Shown in pieces: positions 15,103 through 24,000 of a DNA stretch of 45,438 nucleotides. The stretch spans positions 1 to 45,438 of the forward strand of contig NZ_LFCV01000032.1 in the NCBI RefSeq assembly GCF_001037465.1, in the 5' to 3' direction. Numbering within the stretch: the first letter of the stretch is position 1; the number at the start of each line of letters is the position of its first letter. The notes below the pieces were generated by a model. That model ran no database searches, was not told the origin of the DNA, and worked only from the letters and a program-made list of their open reading frames with translations. A program made the position numbers and the translations under genes. Origin of the DNA: Xenorhabdus khoisanae (lineage in GTDB: Bacteria > Pseudomonadota > Gammaproteobacteria > Enterobacterales > Enterobacteriaceae).

Positions 15103-17268
15103 GTGCTAACGGTTTTATCCAGCTCCCGCCATTTTCTGTATAACAGTCATGTCCTCTATTATATCCGTATATTCATTGCACTGACAGGAACTACCCTGAT
15201 CCCCTGGCTATTAGGAGAAGAACTTAAAATAACCATTCCTTTGCTGCTAGGTGTCGTTGCGGCGGCATTAACAGACTTGGATGATCGTTTAGTTGGTCGT
15301 TTGCGCAATCTCATTATTACCCTAGTCTCTTTCTTTGCCGCTTCCACTTCGATTACATTGTTATTTCCCTATCCATGGTTTTTTATGCTCGGTCTGGCAA
15401 TATCAACCTGCGGCTTTATTCTGTTGGGTGCATTGGGGCAACGCTACGCTACTATTGCCTTTGGTGCTTTACTGATAGCGATTTATACCATGCTCGGCTC
15501 ACCCATATTTCCTGTTTGGTATCAGCAACCTGTATTACTGCTCATTGGTGCCATCTGGTATAACTTGCTGACATTAACCGGCCATTTATTATTTCCGATT
15601 CGCCCTTTGCAAGAAAACCTGGCACGTTGTTACCAGCAACTTTCAACCTATCTTTATGCGAAAACAAGTCTGTTTGATCCTGATTCTGAAGCTGAAGAAT
15701 ATAAGCAAGCTGTGTTTGATGTTGCCATGGCAAATAGCACGTTAGTCACAACACTCAATCAAGCTAAGATCTCTTTATTGAGTCGCTTGAAAGGTGACAG
15801 AGGGCAGCGAGGAACGCGCCATACTTTGCATTATTATTTTGTTGCACAAGATATCCATGAGCGAGCCAGTTCATCCCATGTTCAGTATCAAAAACTGAGA
15901 GAAATTTTTCGTCACAGCGATATTATGTTTCGTATTCAAAGATTACTTTCTATGCAAGCACGAGCATGCGAGCAGATTTCGCAATCCATTATTTTGCATA
16001 AGCAATATCAACATAATCCACGTTTTGAAAGTGCGTTCAGTTACCTTGAAAGCTCCCTTGAACGCTTAAAAAACCAGCAAGTCACTAATTCCAAAATAAT
16101 GGCATTTGATAATCTGCTGAAAAATTTACGGGCAATTGACGCCCAATTAGCAGGGCTTGGTTCGGATCAAGACCTTCTTTCCCCAAATACTCCCCAAAAT
16201 ACCCAACAAGAAGAAACGCGCTTATCCGGTGAAGATTTAACGGGTTGGCGTGATGTATGGTTCAGGATCAGCCGTAATTTGACACCAAAATCGGCTCTCT
16301 TTCGCCATGCTGTTCGAATGTCTGTCTTGCTATGTACTGGCTATGCCATTATTCAACTGTTTGATTTGCAGCGCGGTTATTGGATCTTACTAACGAGTTT
16401 ATTTGTCTGCCAACCTAACTATAGTGCTACTCGCCGACGTCTGGCTTTACGTGTCATTGGTACATTGGCGGGGATTTTGATTGGCTTACCAATTCTCTAT
16501 TTTGTGCCTTCTATTGAAGGGCAACTGGTGTTAATCGTCATATCTGGAGTGCTGTTCTTCGCTTTTCGCAATAGCCAATACGCACATGCAACGTTATTTA
16601 TCACTCTTCTGGTCTTATTGAGTTTCAATTTATTAGGTGAAGGTTTTGAAGTCGCATTCCCCAGAATTATCGACACATTGGTAGGTTGTGGCATTGCCTT
16701 ACTTGCTGTCAGTTTCATCTGGCCAGACTGGAAATTTCGCCAATTGCCTCAAGTGATTAACCGAACAATGTTGGCTAATTGCCGCTACCTTAATGCTATT
16801 TTAATACAGTACCATCAAGGAAAGAGCAACAGTCTGGATTACCGCATTGCTCGCCGTGATGCTCATAATTGCGATGCTGAATTAGCATCGGTGATCTCTA
16901 ATATGGCATCAGAGCCAAAAAGTTACCGTATTTCTCAGGAAGCCGCTTTTCGTTTATTGTGCCTTAACCATACGATGCTGAGCTATATTTCTGCATTGGG
17001 GGCCCATCGTGACAGGCTCAATGATCCAGAAATTCTGGATATTCTTAATGATGCTATCTGTTCCGTTGAATCCGCATTAAAACAAGGCTGGATTGATGAC
17101 GAAACACTGCAAATCATTGCAAATAACTTGGCAGATAAAATCAATCTGGTGCCTTCTGAAAGTAACAATAAAGTTCAGCTTGTGTTACAACAAATAGGAT
17201 TGCTCATTGAGCTATTACCTGAAATTGTTTGTTTAACAAAACAAATTGGTGAACAAGAGCCACACTAA
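15103..17268 (+). CDS. yccS: YccS, inner-membrane FUSC-family protein
   Basis: 721 residues, near E. coli YccS. It starts at GTG 15103 with AGGGG 7 bases upstream. An N-terminal set of membrane helices (about 15-160: LYYIRIFIALTGTTLIPWLL, then ALTDLDDRLVGRLRNLIITL), a soluble middle (about 170-400), a second membrane block (about 405-535, with GYWILLTSLFVCQPNYSATR) and a cytoplasmic tail give the duplicated fusaric acid resistance/aromatic-acid exporter layout. Its substrate is unknown. The conserved LVLLSFNLLGEGFEVAFPRI block is strongly retained. It is followed by a 7-bp stem hairpin. Confidence 0.95.
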   Translation: MLTVLSSSRHFLYNSHVLYYIRIFIALTGTTLIPWLLGEELKITIPLLLGVVAAALTDLDDRLVGRLRNLIITLVSFFAASTSITLLFPYPWFFMLGLAISTCGFILLGALGQRYATIAFGALLIAIYTMLGSPIFPVWYQQPVLLLIGAIWYNLLTLTGHLLFPIRPLQENLARCYQQLSTYLYAKTSLFDPDSEAEEYKQAVFDVAMANSTLVTTLNQAKISLLSRLKGDRGQRGTRHTLHYYFVAQDIHERASSSHVQYQKLREIFRHSDIMFRIQRLLSMQARACEQISQSIILHKQYQHNPRFESAFSYLESSLERLKNQQVTNSKIMAFDNLLKNLRAIDAQLAGLGSDQDLLSPNTPQNTQQEETRLSGEDLTGWRDVWFRISRNLTPKSALFRHAVRMSVLLCTGYAIIQLFDLQRGYWILLTSLFVCQPNYSATRRRLALRVIGTLAGILIGLPILYFVPSIEGQLVLIVISGVLFFAFRNSQYAHATLFITLLVLLSFNLLGEGFEVAFPRIIDTLVGCGIALLAVSFIWPDWKFRQLPQVINRTMLANCRYLNAILIQYHQGKSNSLDYRIARRDAHNCDAELASVISNMASEPKSYRISQEAAFRLLCLNHTMLSYISALGAHRDRLNDPEILDILNDAICSVESALKQGWIDDETLQIIANNLADKINLVPSESNNKVQLVLQQIGLLIELLPEIVCLTKQIGEQEPH

Positions 17269-17280
17269 AAAATTATCTTA

Positions 17281-17299
17281 TAGGGGCATTTAGCCCCTA
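17281..17299 (+). terminator. hairpin after yccS
   Basis: TAGGGGC-ATTTA-GCCCCTA, a 7-bp stem 12 bases after the yccS stop. The following bases are A-rich rather than T-rich, so termination may be weak. A closely similar hairpin recurs at 17551-17572. Confidence 0.5.
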
Positions 17300-17309
17300 A
17301 CAATATAAG

Positions 17310-17555
17310 GTGGATCCGCATAATAAATGCAATACCATTACTCTCGGACTAAACGAATACGTATTAAATAATTCATTGGGTGATTTTGAGCATGGCCCGG
17401 CTATATTAAGTCATACAATTCGAGCTATTACAGAAAAACTATCTGTTACAGAAAAACAATCTATTACAGAAAAACAATCTATTACAGAAAAACAGTTCAT
17501 CGCAGAAAAAGAGTTATCCCAAGAACGTCAATCGTCGCCTGATTCTGGAAAATAG
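17310..17555 (+). CDS. unknown 81-aa ORF with TEKQS tandem repeats
   Basis: GTG 17310 opens an 81-codon frame. It sits only 11 bases after one GGGGC hairpin, and its stop lies inside a second one. AAGG abuts the GTG with no spacing, so the start is poor, and no internal ATG offers an alternative. The first 39 residues have no family I recognise. From residue 40 the protein is a charged five-copy hexapeptide repeat ((I/V)TEKQS type) encoded by 18-bp repeats, likely a helical or disordered tail. There is no counterpart at this position in E. coli. It may be a real small protein or a decayed one. Confidence 0.35.
   Translation: MDPHNKCNTITLGLNEYVLNNSLGDFEHGPAILSHTIRAITEKLSVTEKQSITEKQSITEKQFIAEKELSQERQSSPDSGK
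17427..17516 (+). repeat. five tandem 18-bp repeats
   Basis: Units start at 17427, 17445, 17463, 17481 and 17499. Type copy ATTACAGAAAAACAATCT; the third is exact, the outer ones diverge. The period is a multiple of three, so copy-number change keeps the frame. Confidence 0.9.
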
Positions 17556-17572
17556 GGGCCATTGCCCCTATT
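17551..17572. terminator. hairpin between the repeat ORF and sxy
   Basis: A 9-bp stem AATAGGGGC-CATT-GCCCCTATT, lying 16 bases from the sxy stop. It can serve both strands. Its core copies that of the hairpin after yccS. Confidence 0.6.
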
Positions 17573-17588
17573 CATCAAATATCGCTTA

Positions 17589-18212
17589 TTACGAATGATA
17601 GTCCGAATTTTGGTGGAGCCATTCGTCGTGCCAATTGATTAATTCATCACGCAATTGCTCCGGTAATACCGCGACATGGCATCCTTCTATTGCACCAGCC
17701 AAAGCAAGTAACAAACTGACATTTGTTTTTTTCCTGTGCTGTTGTAGTTTGAGATAAGTTGCTTTGGCTCCCAGCATTTTCAAATCTTCTACTTTAGAGA
17801 TGCCCACTTTCCATAGTTGTCTCTCTAAAGCAATTCCTAAATTGGGGAGATCTTTAAGCCTGAGAGGCATTTTCTGTCTATCAACAATTTCTTCCATAGT
17901 ATACTGATAGGCTAATTGCATATATTCAAACAACTGTTTTTGATCTTGCCAAAGTGATTCATTAACGCGGTAATACCGCAAAGTCACAGGTATCCCCCTT
18001 TTTGAATAAATAAATTTTTCCATGCCACTAGCCTTAAATAACACTTCAGCACGGCTACTTCCTCGTAGATAAAGTTCCCCCTCAGAGCTGATAGCAAATA
18101 AAACACCGTCAATTAACAACCCAATGCCACCAAATTGAGATTTCTTCTTAAGCTTTCCCAATAAAGATACGCCGTATTGTAATTGGGTAAAACGCGGTTC
18201 GGATAAAAACAT
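17589..18212 (-). CDS. sxy: Sxy/TfoX competence regulator
   Basis: 207 residues from ATG 18212 (E. coli Sxy 209). Sxy works with CRP at CRP-S promoters to switch on DNA-uptake genes. An N-terminal TfoX domain (SQFGGIGLLIDGVLFAISSE, then GELYLRG) and a C-terminal helix-hairpin-helix-like TfoX_C domain (LKDLPNLGIALERQLWKVGI, then LKMLGAKATYLKL) are clear. GGAG is 8 bases before the chosen ATG; the GTG at 18233 would extend the protein by seven residues and has weaker support. It is divergent from sulA, as in E. coli. Confidence 0.92.
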   Translation of the reverse strand: MFLSEPRFTQLQYGVSLLGKLKKKSQFGGIGLLIDGVLFAISSEGELYLRGSSRAEVLFKASGMEKFIYSKRGIPVTLRYYRVNESLWQDQKQLFEYMQLAYQYTMEEIVDRQKMPLRLKDLPNLGIALERQLWKVGISKVEDLKMLGAKATYLKLQQHRKKTNVSLLLALAGAIEGCHVAVLPEQLRDELINWHDEWLHQNSDYHS

Positions 18213-18415
18213 TTTTATCACTCCATGAATCACATTCCAACATAATGTTTAACCATGCCTGCTATTAATAAAATAGATAACAAGAACAATTAATTAAAAC
18301 CATACGCAATCTATTTCCAACTGCCAACCGTTAAGTCGGAAAAATCCGAATTTCTGTGAATTTTTGCGAAGCGCTTTGAAAAAAAGAGACTTGCTTTTAA
18401 TCAAATAGCGTTATA

Positions 18416-18431
18416 CTGTATAAATATACAG
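18416..18431. promoter_or_regulatory. LexA operator of sulA
   Basis: CTGTATAAATATACAG matches the LexA box CTGT-N8-ACAG, with both half-sites exact and an AT-rich centre. It lies 21 bases before the sulA ATG, so LexA would block transcription until SOS induction. Confidence 0.95.
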
Positions 18432-18452
18432 TTCATTATGGCGAGGAACATT

Positions 18453-19040
18453 ATGGGCACTCAATCATCGTGGAGATATCTCACTAAGCATAAAACGGTA
18501 ACTGTGGACACGGCAGCTAACGAACATAAAACAGACAAAACAATGGTTGGGATGACCGTGAAAAGACTGTCTTTTGTAGAATCACTCCAATGCTCTTCAT
18601 CAACTGTCACTTCATCAATTGTAAAAGGTATGGTCAGTGAATTGATTTACAACGAGCACCAACCAACGATTAATCACATTCTGCTTCCTTTATTACGTCA
18701 GACTGGAAATGAAAATCGATGGCTACTTTGGGTAACGCCCAACAAGAGGTTAAGCCGCCAGTGGTTGATAAGCTCAGGGCTTCCTTTAAATAAGATCGTC
18801 CAGCTAAACCAGATCCGCCCCATTGCTTCGATTAGTGCCATGGAAAAGGCTTTAGCAAGTGGTAATTACAGTATTGTATTGGGTTGGTTGCCTGAATTGT
18901 CTGAATATGAAGTGAACAGATTACAATTGGCGGCGCAAAGAGGCACTGCGCTCGGTTTTATTATGCGGCCACAAAATTTAACTCATCAATTGGTTTCACC
19001 ATCAAATAGGTTACATATTCACTCTATTTACTATCACTAA
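18453..19040 (+). CDS. sulA: SOS cell-division inhibitor SulA
   Basis: 195 residues from ATG 18453. SulA binds FtsZ and blocks septation during the SOS response, and is then removed by Lon. The C-terminal two thirds match the family: SELIYNEHQPTINHILLPLL, then WLLWVTPNKRLSRQWLISSG, then ALASGNYSIVLGWLPELSEY and GFIMRP. The terminal IYYH resembles the C-terminal Lon recognition tail of E. coli SulA. The N-terminal 60 residues are longer and unlike E. coli (169 residues). GAGGA at 18443-18447 sits 5 bases before ATG 18453; the ATG at 18438 lies upstream of that site and is less likely. Confidence 0.94.
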   Translation: MGTQSSWRYLTKHKTVTVDTAANEHKTDKTMVGMTVKRLSFVESLQCSSSTVTSSIVKGMVSELIYNEHQPTINHILLPLLRQTGNENRWLLWVTPNKRLSRQWLISSGLPLNKIVQLNQIRPIASISAMEKALASGNYSIVLGWLPELSEYEVNRLQLAAQRGTALGFIMRPQNLTHQLVSPSNRLHIHSIYYH

Positions 19041-19195
19041 CAAAATTTAGGATTTATCCCAATATTTTTTATAAAAAATAAGCTACTAATTGATAATCAG
19101 TCCTCTTTACAATAAAAATCAACATATTGATAAGGTCAATATTGTAAATGTTTGTCAGAAATATTTTTTATTTGTATAGCGCTAATTAAAAATTT

Positions 19196-19245
19196 TGTGT
19201 CACTAGTCACAGTGTACTTGTAACTTTTTAAGTTCGTTGTAGACT
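19196..19245 (+). promoter_or_regulatory. ompA promoter with CRP-like site
   Basis: TTGTAA (19218-19223), a 16-base gap and TAGACT (19240-19245) form a sigma-70 promoter. TGTGTCACTAGTCACA (19196-19211) just upstream resembles a CRP site (TGTGA-N6-TCACA, one mismatch). The resulting leader of about 143 nt is similar to the long E. coli ompA leader. Confidence 0.55.
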
Positions 19246-19372
19246 TTACACAGTTTAGGTTTGTGCTTACTACTCTTATATTTCAGGAAACATCTTCTGA
19301 CAGGAGCACAGTTACCTAATCGAACATTTTAACCAATGGCTAATAATAAGGCTTTTAAGGCCAATTGCCTAT

Positions 19373-19394
19373 TTGGATGATAACGAGGCGTAAA
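19373..19394 (+). promoter_or_regulatory. MicA target and ribosome binding region in the ompA leader
   Basis: The bases before the ATG, containing GGATGATAACGAGGCG, are almost identical to the E. coli ompA leader where the sigma-E-dependent sRNA MicA pairs over the ribosome binding site. The conservation in an otherwise diverged leader points to retained MicA control. The micA gene itself is not in the window. Confidence 0.65.
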
Positions 19395-20507
19395 ATGAAA
19401 AAGACAGCTATCGCAGTAGCAGTGGCAGTGGCAGCTTTCGCAACTGCTGCTCAAGCAGCTCCAAAGGATAATACCTGGTATACCGGTGCTAAGCTGGGTT
19501 GGTCTCAATACCATGATGTAAATTTCTACGGTAATGGCTATGATAATCGAATTGGCAACGGCCCAACTCGCAAAAGCCAACTAGGCACAGGTGCCTATGT
19601 CGGTTATCAGGCAAATCCATATCTGGGCTTTGAACTGGGTTATGATTGGTTAGGTCGCATGACTTATAAAGGCAGCGTTGATAACGGTGCTTTCCGTGCT
19701 CAAGGTGTTCAACTGACAACAAAATTGAGCTACCCAGTGATGAACAATCTTGATGTCTATACACGCCTGGGTGGTATGGTGTGGCGTGCAGACTCTTCTG
19801 CAACTTATGACGCCAATGCTGCATCTCCTAAACAAGTAAATAAGAAAGACCATGACACGGGTGTTTCTCCTTTGGCTGCGATTGGTGTTGAATACGCATT
19901 GACCAAAAATCTGGCAACCCGTCTGGATTACCAATGGGTTAATAACATCGGTGATGCAACTACCGTTGGTGCACGTCCAGATAACGGCCTGCTGAGCGTT
20001 GGCATTTCTTACCGCTTCGGTCAAGATGAAGCTGTCGCTCCGGTTGTTGCTCCAGCAGCTCCGGCTCCAGTCGTTCCAGCACCAATTGTTGAAAACAAGA
20101 GCTTTACTCTGCGCTCTGACGTTCTGTTCAACTTCAACAAATCAACGCTGAAAGAAGAAGGTAAACAAGAGCTGGATAACCTCTACAACCAACTGGCTCA
20201 AATCGACCCAAATCAGGGGAACGTTGTAGTAATTGGTTATACTGACCGCATCGGTAGCCAGAATTACAACCTGCCGTTGTCTCAAAAACGCGCTCAATCT
20301 GTTGTAGATTATCTGGTTGCTAAAGGCATCCCAGCAAACAGCATTCAAGCAGAAGGCCGCGGTAAGGAAAGCCCTGTCACTGGCTCTACCTGTGACAACA
20401 TCAAAGTTCGCGCTAAACTTATCGACTGTCTGGCGCCAGATCGCCGTGTAATTATCAATATTCAGGGCACTAAAGAAGTTGTTACTCAACCAAAAGTAGC
20501 ACAGTAA
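19395..20507 (+). CDS. ompA: outer membrane protein A
   Basis: 370 residues from ATG 19395; the frame is open further upstream, but the start is fixed by the signal peptide [21 protein letters not shown] and the GAGGCG ribosome binding site. An eight-strand beta-barrel (about 22-200; starts [18 protein letters not shown]) is followed by a Pro/Ala/Val hinge (about 212-235). The C-terminal OmpA-like periplasmic domain has [13 protein letters not shown], then [20 protein letters not shown], and a Cys pair near residues 338 and 350. OmpA links the outer membrane to peptidoglycan. Codon use is that of a highly expressed gene, and a strong terminator follows. Confidence 0.97.
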   Translation: MKKTAIAVAVAVAAFATAAQAAPKDNTWYTGAKLGWSQYHDVNFYGNGYDNRIGNGPTRKSQLGTGAYVGYQANPYLGFELGYDWLGRMTYKGSVDNGAFRAQGVQLTTKLSYPVMNNLDVYTRLGGMVWRADSSATYDANAASPKQVNKKDHDTGVSPLAAIGVEYALTKNLATRLDYQWVNNIGDATTVGARPDNGLLSVGISYRFGQDEAVAPVVAPAAPAPVVPAPIVENKSFTLRSDVLFNFNKSTLKEEGKQELDNLYNQLAQIDPNQGNVVVIGYTDRIGSQNYNLPLSQKRAQSVVDYLVAKGIPANSIQAEGRGKESPVTGSTCDNIKVRAKLIDCLAPDRRVIINIQGTKEVVTQPKVAQ

Positions 20508-20530
20508 TCTTGTTCTGATAGATTGATCAA

Positions 20531-20563
20531 CAAAACCCCATTTCAGATGGGGTTTTGTTTTTT
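20531..20563 (+). terminator. ompA terminator
   Basis: CAAAACCCCA and TGGGGTTTTG form a 10-bp stem with a 7-nt loop, followed by a T-run (TTTTTT). It lies 24 bases after the ompA stop and is a classical rho-independent terminator. Confidence 0.92.
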
Positions 20564-20615
20564 CTGCCCATATTTTCTTTTCTGTGCGTAGATTGAGTTT
20601 GTGAGTAAGTTGAGA

Positions 20616-21065
20616 CTATTTTCTCAATATAGCTTCTAAATCCTGCTTCAAATTCGACATCTGGTGCACATACTTTTCTCTATATTCAGCGTCTTCCAGC
20701 AACTGTATTATCGTTTCCGATAAAGTATTACCCCGACGTCGAGAGAGAGCAGAAAGTCGCTGCCAAACATGGAAGTCCAGATCGATGGATTTTTTACGTG
20801 AGTGCTGGTGTTCTGCATTAAAATGACGTTTACGCCGTGCCCGAATTGTTTGTTTCATCCGGTTAGATAAATCCGAATTCATGTGCAGCGAGATCCATTC
20901 CAACACCTTAATTGGTTCACGTTCCAGCTTCATCAATTCATTGACTGCATCCTGCGCTGCACTTTTTTCAATATATTTGGTAACCTGTTCACCTTCACGG
21001 TGTTTTTTTGCCAAATATGCCCATTTCCAGCCACATTCCAGATTTTCCAATTGTTGATATTTCAT
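20616..21065 (-). CDS. matP: macrodomain Ter protein MatP
   Basis: 149 residues (E. coli 150). MatP binds matS sites across the chromosome terminus, compacts the Ter macrodomain and links it to the division machinery through Zap[21 protein letters not shown] opens the four-helix domain. [20 protein letters not shown] and [20 protein letters not shown] form the ribbon-helix-helix DNA-binding region, and the coiled-coil C-terminus runs [18 protein letters not shown] to the end. It is convergent with ompA and divergent from lonH. Its presence suggests that the window lies in, or near, the terminus half of the chromosome (inference). Confidence 0.97.
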   Translation of the reverse strand: MKYQQLENLECGWKWAYLAKKHREGEQVTKYIEKSAAQDAVNELMKLEREPIKVLEWISLHMNSDLSNRMKQTIRARRKRHFNAEHQHSRKKSIDLDFHVWQRLSALSRRRGNTLSETIIQLLEDAEYREKYVHQMSNLKQDLEAILRK

Positions 21066-21269
21066 TTCATCTCTCAGTGACAGCGTAACTTAAATTAAGC
21101 ATAGCAATTATTTCTTTGAATTGCTCATAGCAACACAAAATATTGGCTTATTTTACAAGCAATAAATGTGTTAGCTCAAATGTCGTTTCTTTTAAGATTC
21201 TGGCATGTTGGTTCATTGTCTAATCTTGTATAATAAATGTTTCCCTTTTCACTATATGTAGCTACCACT

Positions 21270-23000
21270 TTGACGAATATAAAACTAGACTGGCAAGCAT
21301 TACAGCCAAACAATACGCCTTATCAAGCACTCTTTAATTCTGTCGCTGAACTGTCCCCCATCACAATGGATGAGGTTCAGCCCAGACTGCACAGTGGGTT
21401 AACTCTTTTTTGTCAGGCTAATCTGCGCCAACCTTTTATGCTGCTAAAGGCGGAAGAGAGTGATGCTTATCTGTCTCTTTTATCTCATACGATTTCCTCT
21501 CTACTACCGAAAGATCGTCCAAGTATCGGTGGCTATTATCAAATAGAACACCAAACCCTTACTTGGCATGCATCCGGGGAAGGTATGTTTGCTCCGACTG
21601 AGCGAGTTACTTATCGTGAGTGGATTGAACCAGAGCAATTATTTGGCAATATCTATACGCATCAAGGTGTAATTCAATTGCAGCCCGGGCTTATCCATCA
21701 AGTAAATGGTGGTATTCTGATTTTGCCTCTTCGGACTCTGCTTTCTCAGCCATTAATGTGGGTTCGTCTCAAACAGATGATTACCCAACGCCGATTTGAC
21801 TGGCTGTCACAAGATGAAAACCGCTCCCTTCCCTTTCCTGTACCATCAATGGAATTGAATCTGCGTCTGGTTTTAGTGGGAGACAGGCTAAGTCTTGAAG
21901 AATTACAATCCCTTGAACCCGAACTGGCAAGCAACGCACTGTACGGTGAATTTGAGCCGGATATCCTCTTTCACGAAGAGGAAGATCTGGCAGTGTGGTG
22001 CCGCCATGTTAATGGCGTCATTCAACAACAGGGTCTGCCTCCACTGAGTGCCGATGCCTGGCCTGAACTGATCAAACAAGCGACTCGTCATACCGAAGAT
22101 CAACTCTGTCTGCCTCTGGATATTCAGTGGTTGCAACAAAAATTGGAATCAGCAGCCAACTACCAGCAAGAAAACCAGATCACCGAGCATTCCCTGCAAC
22201 AAGCAGAAGAGAATCGTACTTGGCGTCATGGTTATTTATCCGAACGCTGTATGGATGAAATGCTAAAAGGCCAAGTTTTGATTCGCACACAAGGTTCAGT
22301 TATCGGTCAAATTAATGGGCTTTCAATACTCGAATATCCAGGGCATCCTGACCCAATAGGAGAACCCTCCCGTATCAGTTGCGTTGCTCACTTAGGGGAT
22401 GGTGAATTTATTGATGTGGAACGTAAAGTAGAATTAGGTGGCAATATTCATGCAAAAGGCATGATGATTATGCAAGCTTACTTAATTTCTGAATTGAAGT
22501 TGGATCAACCACAGCCATTCTCTGCTTCCATTGTATTCGAGCAATCCTACGGCGAAGTAGATGGTGACAGCGCATCACTGGCTGAATTATGTGCCCTGAT
22601 CAGTGCCTTGTCACAACAGCCTATCGATCAGCAAATTGCGGTTACAGGGGCGGTAGACCAATTTGGTTACGTACAACCAATTGGTGGAGTCAATGAGAAA
22701 ATTGAAGGATTTTTCCGCATATGTCACTACCGTGAACTCACTGGCTCTCAAGGCGTTATTATTCCAACAACCAATGTGCAACACTTGTGCCTAAGCCAGG
22801 ATGTCGTTGATGCGGTAAAAAATGGGCAGTTTCATATCTGGGCTGTCGAGCATGTCTCTGAGGCCGCATCACTACTAACGGGTATTCCTTATTACGATCC
22901 ACAAAAAGAACATTTGTTAGCTATGATATATGAACGTATTGCACAGGCTAATAATCAAGAGCGACCTCGGTTACCTTGGTTTCTACGTTGGTTAGGTTAG
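21270..23000 (+). CDS. lonH: LonH (YcbZ), Lon-like protease homologue
   Basis: 576 residues if TTG 21270 is the start, giving L-T-N-I-K-L-D-W aligned with the E. coli N-terminus M-T-I-T-K-L-A-W. ATG 21237 would add 11 residues, but TATAAT at 21229-21234 sits 2 bases before it, so an mRNA would barely include it. Neither start has a clear ribosome binding site. The N-terminal half is a degenerate AAA-like domain (LQPGLIHQVNGGILILPLRT). The C-terminal half is a Lon-type S16 protease with the nucleophile Ser in EVDGDSASLAELCALI and the partner Lys in GGVNEKIEGFF. Its substrates are poorly known. It is followed closely by fabA in the same direction. Confidence 0.93.
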   Translation: MTNIKLDWQALQPNNTPYQALFNSVAELSPITMDEVQPRLHSGLTLFCQANLRQPFMLLKAEESDAYLSLLSHTISSLLPKDRPSIGGYYQIEHQTLTWHASGEGMFAPTERVTYREWIEPEQLFGNIYTHQGVIQLQPGLIHQVNGGILILPLRTLLSQPLMWVRLKQMITQRRFDWLSQDENRSLPFPVPSMELNLRLVLVGDRLSLEELQSLEPELASNALYGEFEPDILFHEEEDLAVWCRHVNGVIQQQGLPPLSADAWPELIKQATRHTEDQLCLPLDIQWLQQKLESAANYQQENQITEHSLQQAEENRTWRHGYLSERCMDEMLKGQVLIRTQGSVIGQINGLSILEYPGHPDPIGEPSRISCVAHLGDGEFIDVERKVELGGNIHAKGMMIMQAYLISELKLDQPQPFSASIVFEQSYGEVDGDSASLAELCALISALSQQPIDQQIAVTGAVDQFGYVQPIGGVNEKIEGFFRICHYRELTGSQGVIIPTTNVQHLCLSQDVVDAVKNGQFHIWAVEHVSEAASLLTGIPYYDPQKEHLLAMIYERIAQANNQERPRLPWFLRWLG

Positions 23001-23028
23001 TTCTGCCATTATCTGATCGGAGTTGTTC

Positions 23029-23046
23029 GGCGTACAAGTGTACGCT
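23029..23046. promoter_or_regulatory. FabR operator upstream of fabA
   Basis: GGCGTACAAGTGTACGCT is near-perfectly palindromic and matches the FabR recognition pattern AGCGTACA-N2-TGTACGCT except for its first base. FabR represses fabA and fabB when unsaturated acyl chains are plentiful. It lies 41 bases before the fabA ATG. Confidence 0.85.
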
Positions 23047-23086
23047 ATTCTCTAGCCCTACATGATTAGTAAGGCTATCTGAGAAT

Positions 23087-23605
23087 ATGTTTAAACAACA
23101 AGAATCCTACACAAAAGAAGAACTTCAAGCCTCTGGACAAGGTAAATTGTTTGGTGAGAATGGGCCGCCACTGCCTTCTGGCAATATGTTGATGATGGAT
23201 CGCATCATTAAAATGACAGAAAACGGCGGTACTTACGATAAAGGATATGTCGAGGCTGAGTTCGACATCAATCCTGAGCTATGGTTTTTCGACTGCCATT
23301 TTGTCAATGATCCCGTGATGCCGGGCTGCCTTGGCCTTGATGCAATGTGGCAGCTTGTTGGCTTTTTCCTGGGCTGGGTCGGTGGAGAAGGTAAAGGCCG
23401 CGCGCTTGGTGTGGGTGAAGTGAAATTCACAGGGCAGATATTACCGACAGCAAAAAAAGTGACTTATCGCATTAATTTCAAGCGAGTCATTAACCGCAAG
23501 TTAATTATGGGTCTGGCTGATGGTGAAGTCTTGGTAGATGGTAAACTGATTTATACTGCGACTGATTTGAAAGTAGGTTTGTTCAAAGATACCAGCGCCT
23601 TTTAA
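23087..23605 (+). CDS. fabA: 3-hydroxydecanoyl-ACP dehydratase/isomerase
   Basis: 172 residues, as in E. coli. FabA dehydrates 3-hydroxyacyl-ACP and isomerises trans-2- to cis-3-decenoyl-ACP, the branch point to unsaturated fatty acids. The active-site His is in [19 protein letters not shown] near residue 71 and the Asp in [11 protein letters not shown] near 85. Nearly every block ([32 protein letters not shown]) is retained. The FabR operator upstream shows conserved transcriptional control. It converges with rmf, with a shared GC-rich hairpin between. Confidence 0.98.
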   Translation: MFKQQESYTKEELQASGQGKLFGENGPPLPSGNMLMMDRIIKMTENGGTYDKGYVEAEFDINPELWFFDCHFVNDPVMPGCLGLDAMWQLVGFFLGWVGGEGKGRALGVGEVKFTGQILPTAKKVTYRINFKRVINRKLIMGLADGEVLVDGKLIYTATDLKVGLFKDTSAF

Positions 23606-23647
23606 TGATCCCGCTTTGGTGACTAACTTTTTTTCTCCGATGCTGAA

Positions 23648-23669
23648 CACCTCCGCCATTGCGGAGGTG
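23648..23669. terminator. hairpin between fabA and rmf
   Basis: CACCTCCGC-CATT-GCGGAGGTG, a 9-bp stem with a T-rich plus-strand tail (AATTTCTCATTT). It most likely ends the fabA transcript and may also limit rmf read-through. Confidence 0.75.
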
Positions 23670-23704
23670 AATTTCTCATTTAATATCAATAGATTTATTT
23701 GCCA

Positions 23705-23863
23705 TCAAACGTGATCTTCTTTCGCCTGACGCCATCCCCCCAACCAATACGAACGAGCATCCAATGAATGATAAGGACAATTCTCCCGCGGTCGTCCCAA
23801 AATGCCAGCTTGATAGCCTCTGGAAAGCGCTCTTGCTAAACGGTCTCTTTTTTGTCTTTTCAT
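23705..23863 (-). CDS. rmf: ribosome modulation factor
   Basis: A 52-residue protein: MKRQKRDRLARALSRGYQAG, then ILGRPRENCPYHSLDARSYW, then LGGWRQAKEDHV. E. coli RMF (55 residues) begins MKRQKRDRLERAHQRGYQAG and has the same CPYxxLxxRSxWLGGWR core. RMF binds the small subunit near the Shine-Dalgarno anchor and drives 100S ribosome dimer formation in stationary phase. It is very short and easily missed. The position, convergent with fabA and upstream of pqiC on the same strand, matches E. coli gene order. Longer overlapping frames on both strands here are shadows. Confidence 0.96.
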   Translation of the reverse strand: MKRQKRDRLARALSRGYQAGILGRPRENCPYHSLDARSYWLGGWRQAKEDHV

Positions 23864-24000
23864 GCCTTAATTTCCTCATTTGTTACCATGAAGATGAAAC
23901 GTCGATCGTTTTTTATTCAATTGGTGCTAGTGATACCTTTATATAAAATGAATAGCAAGCAAAGATATTCATAGAATTGTCATAATAAACATTTGCACTA

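Noticed and set aside
19395-20507. Several long minus-strand ORFs antisense to ompA
   Set aside because: They are produced by the biased codon use of a highly expressed gene and show no motifs or ribosome binding sites.
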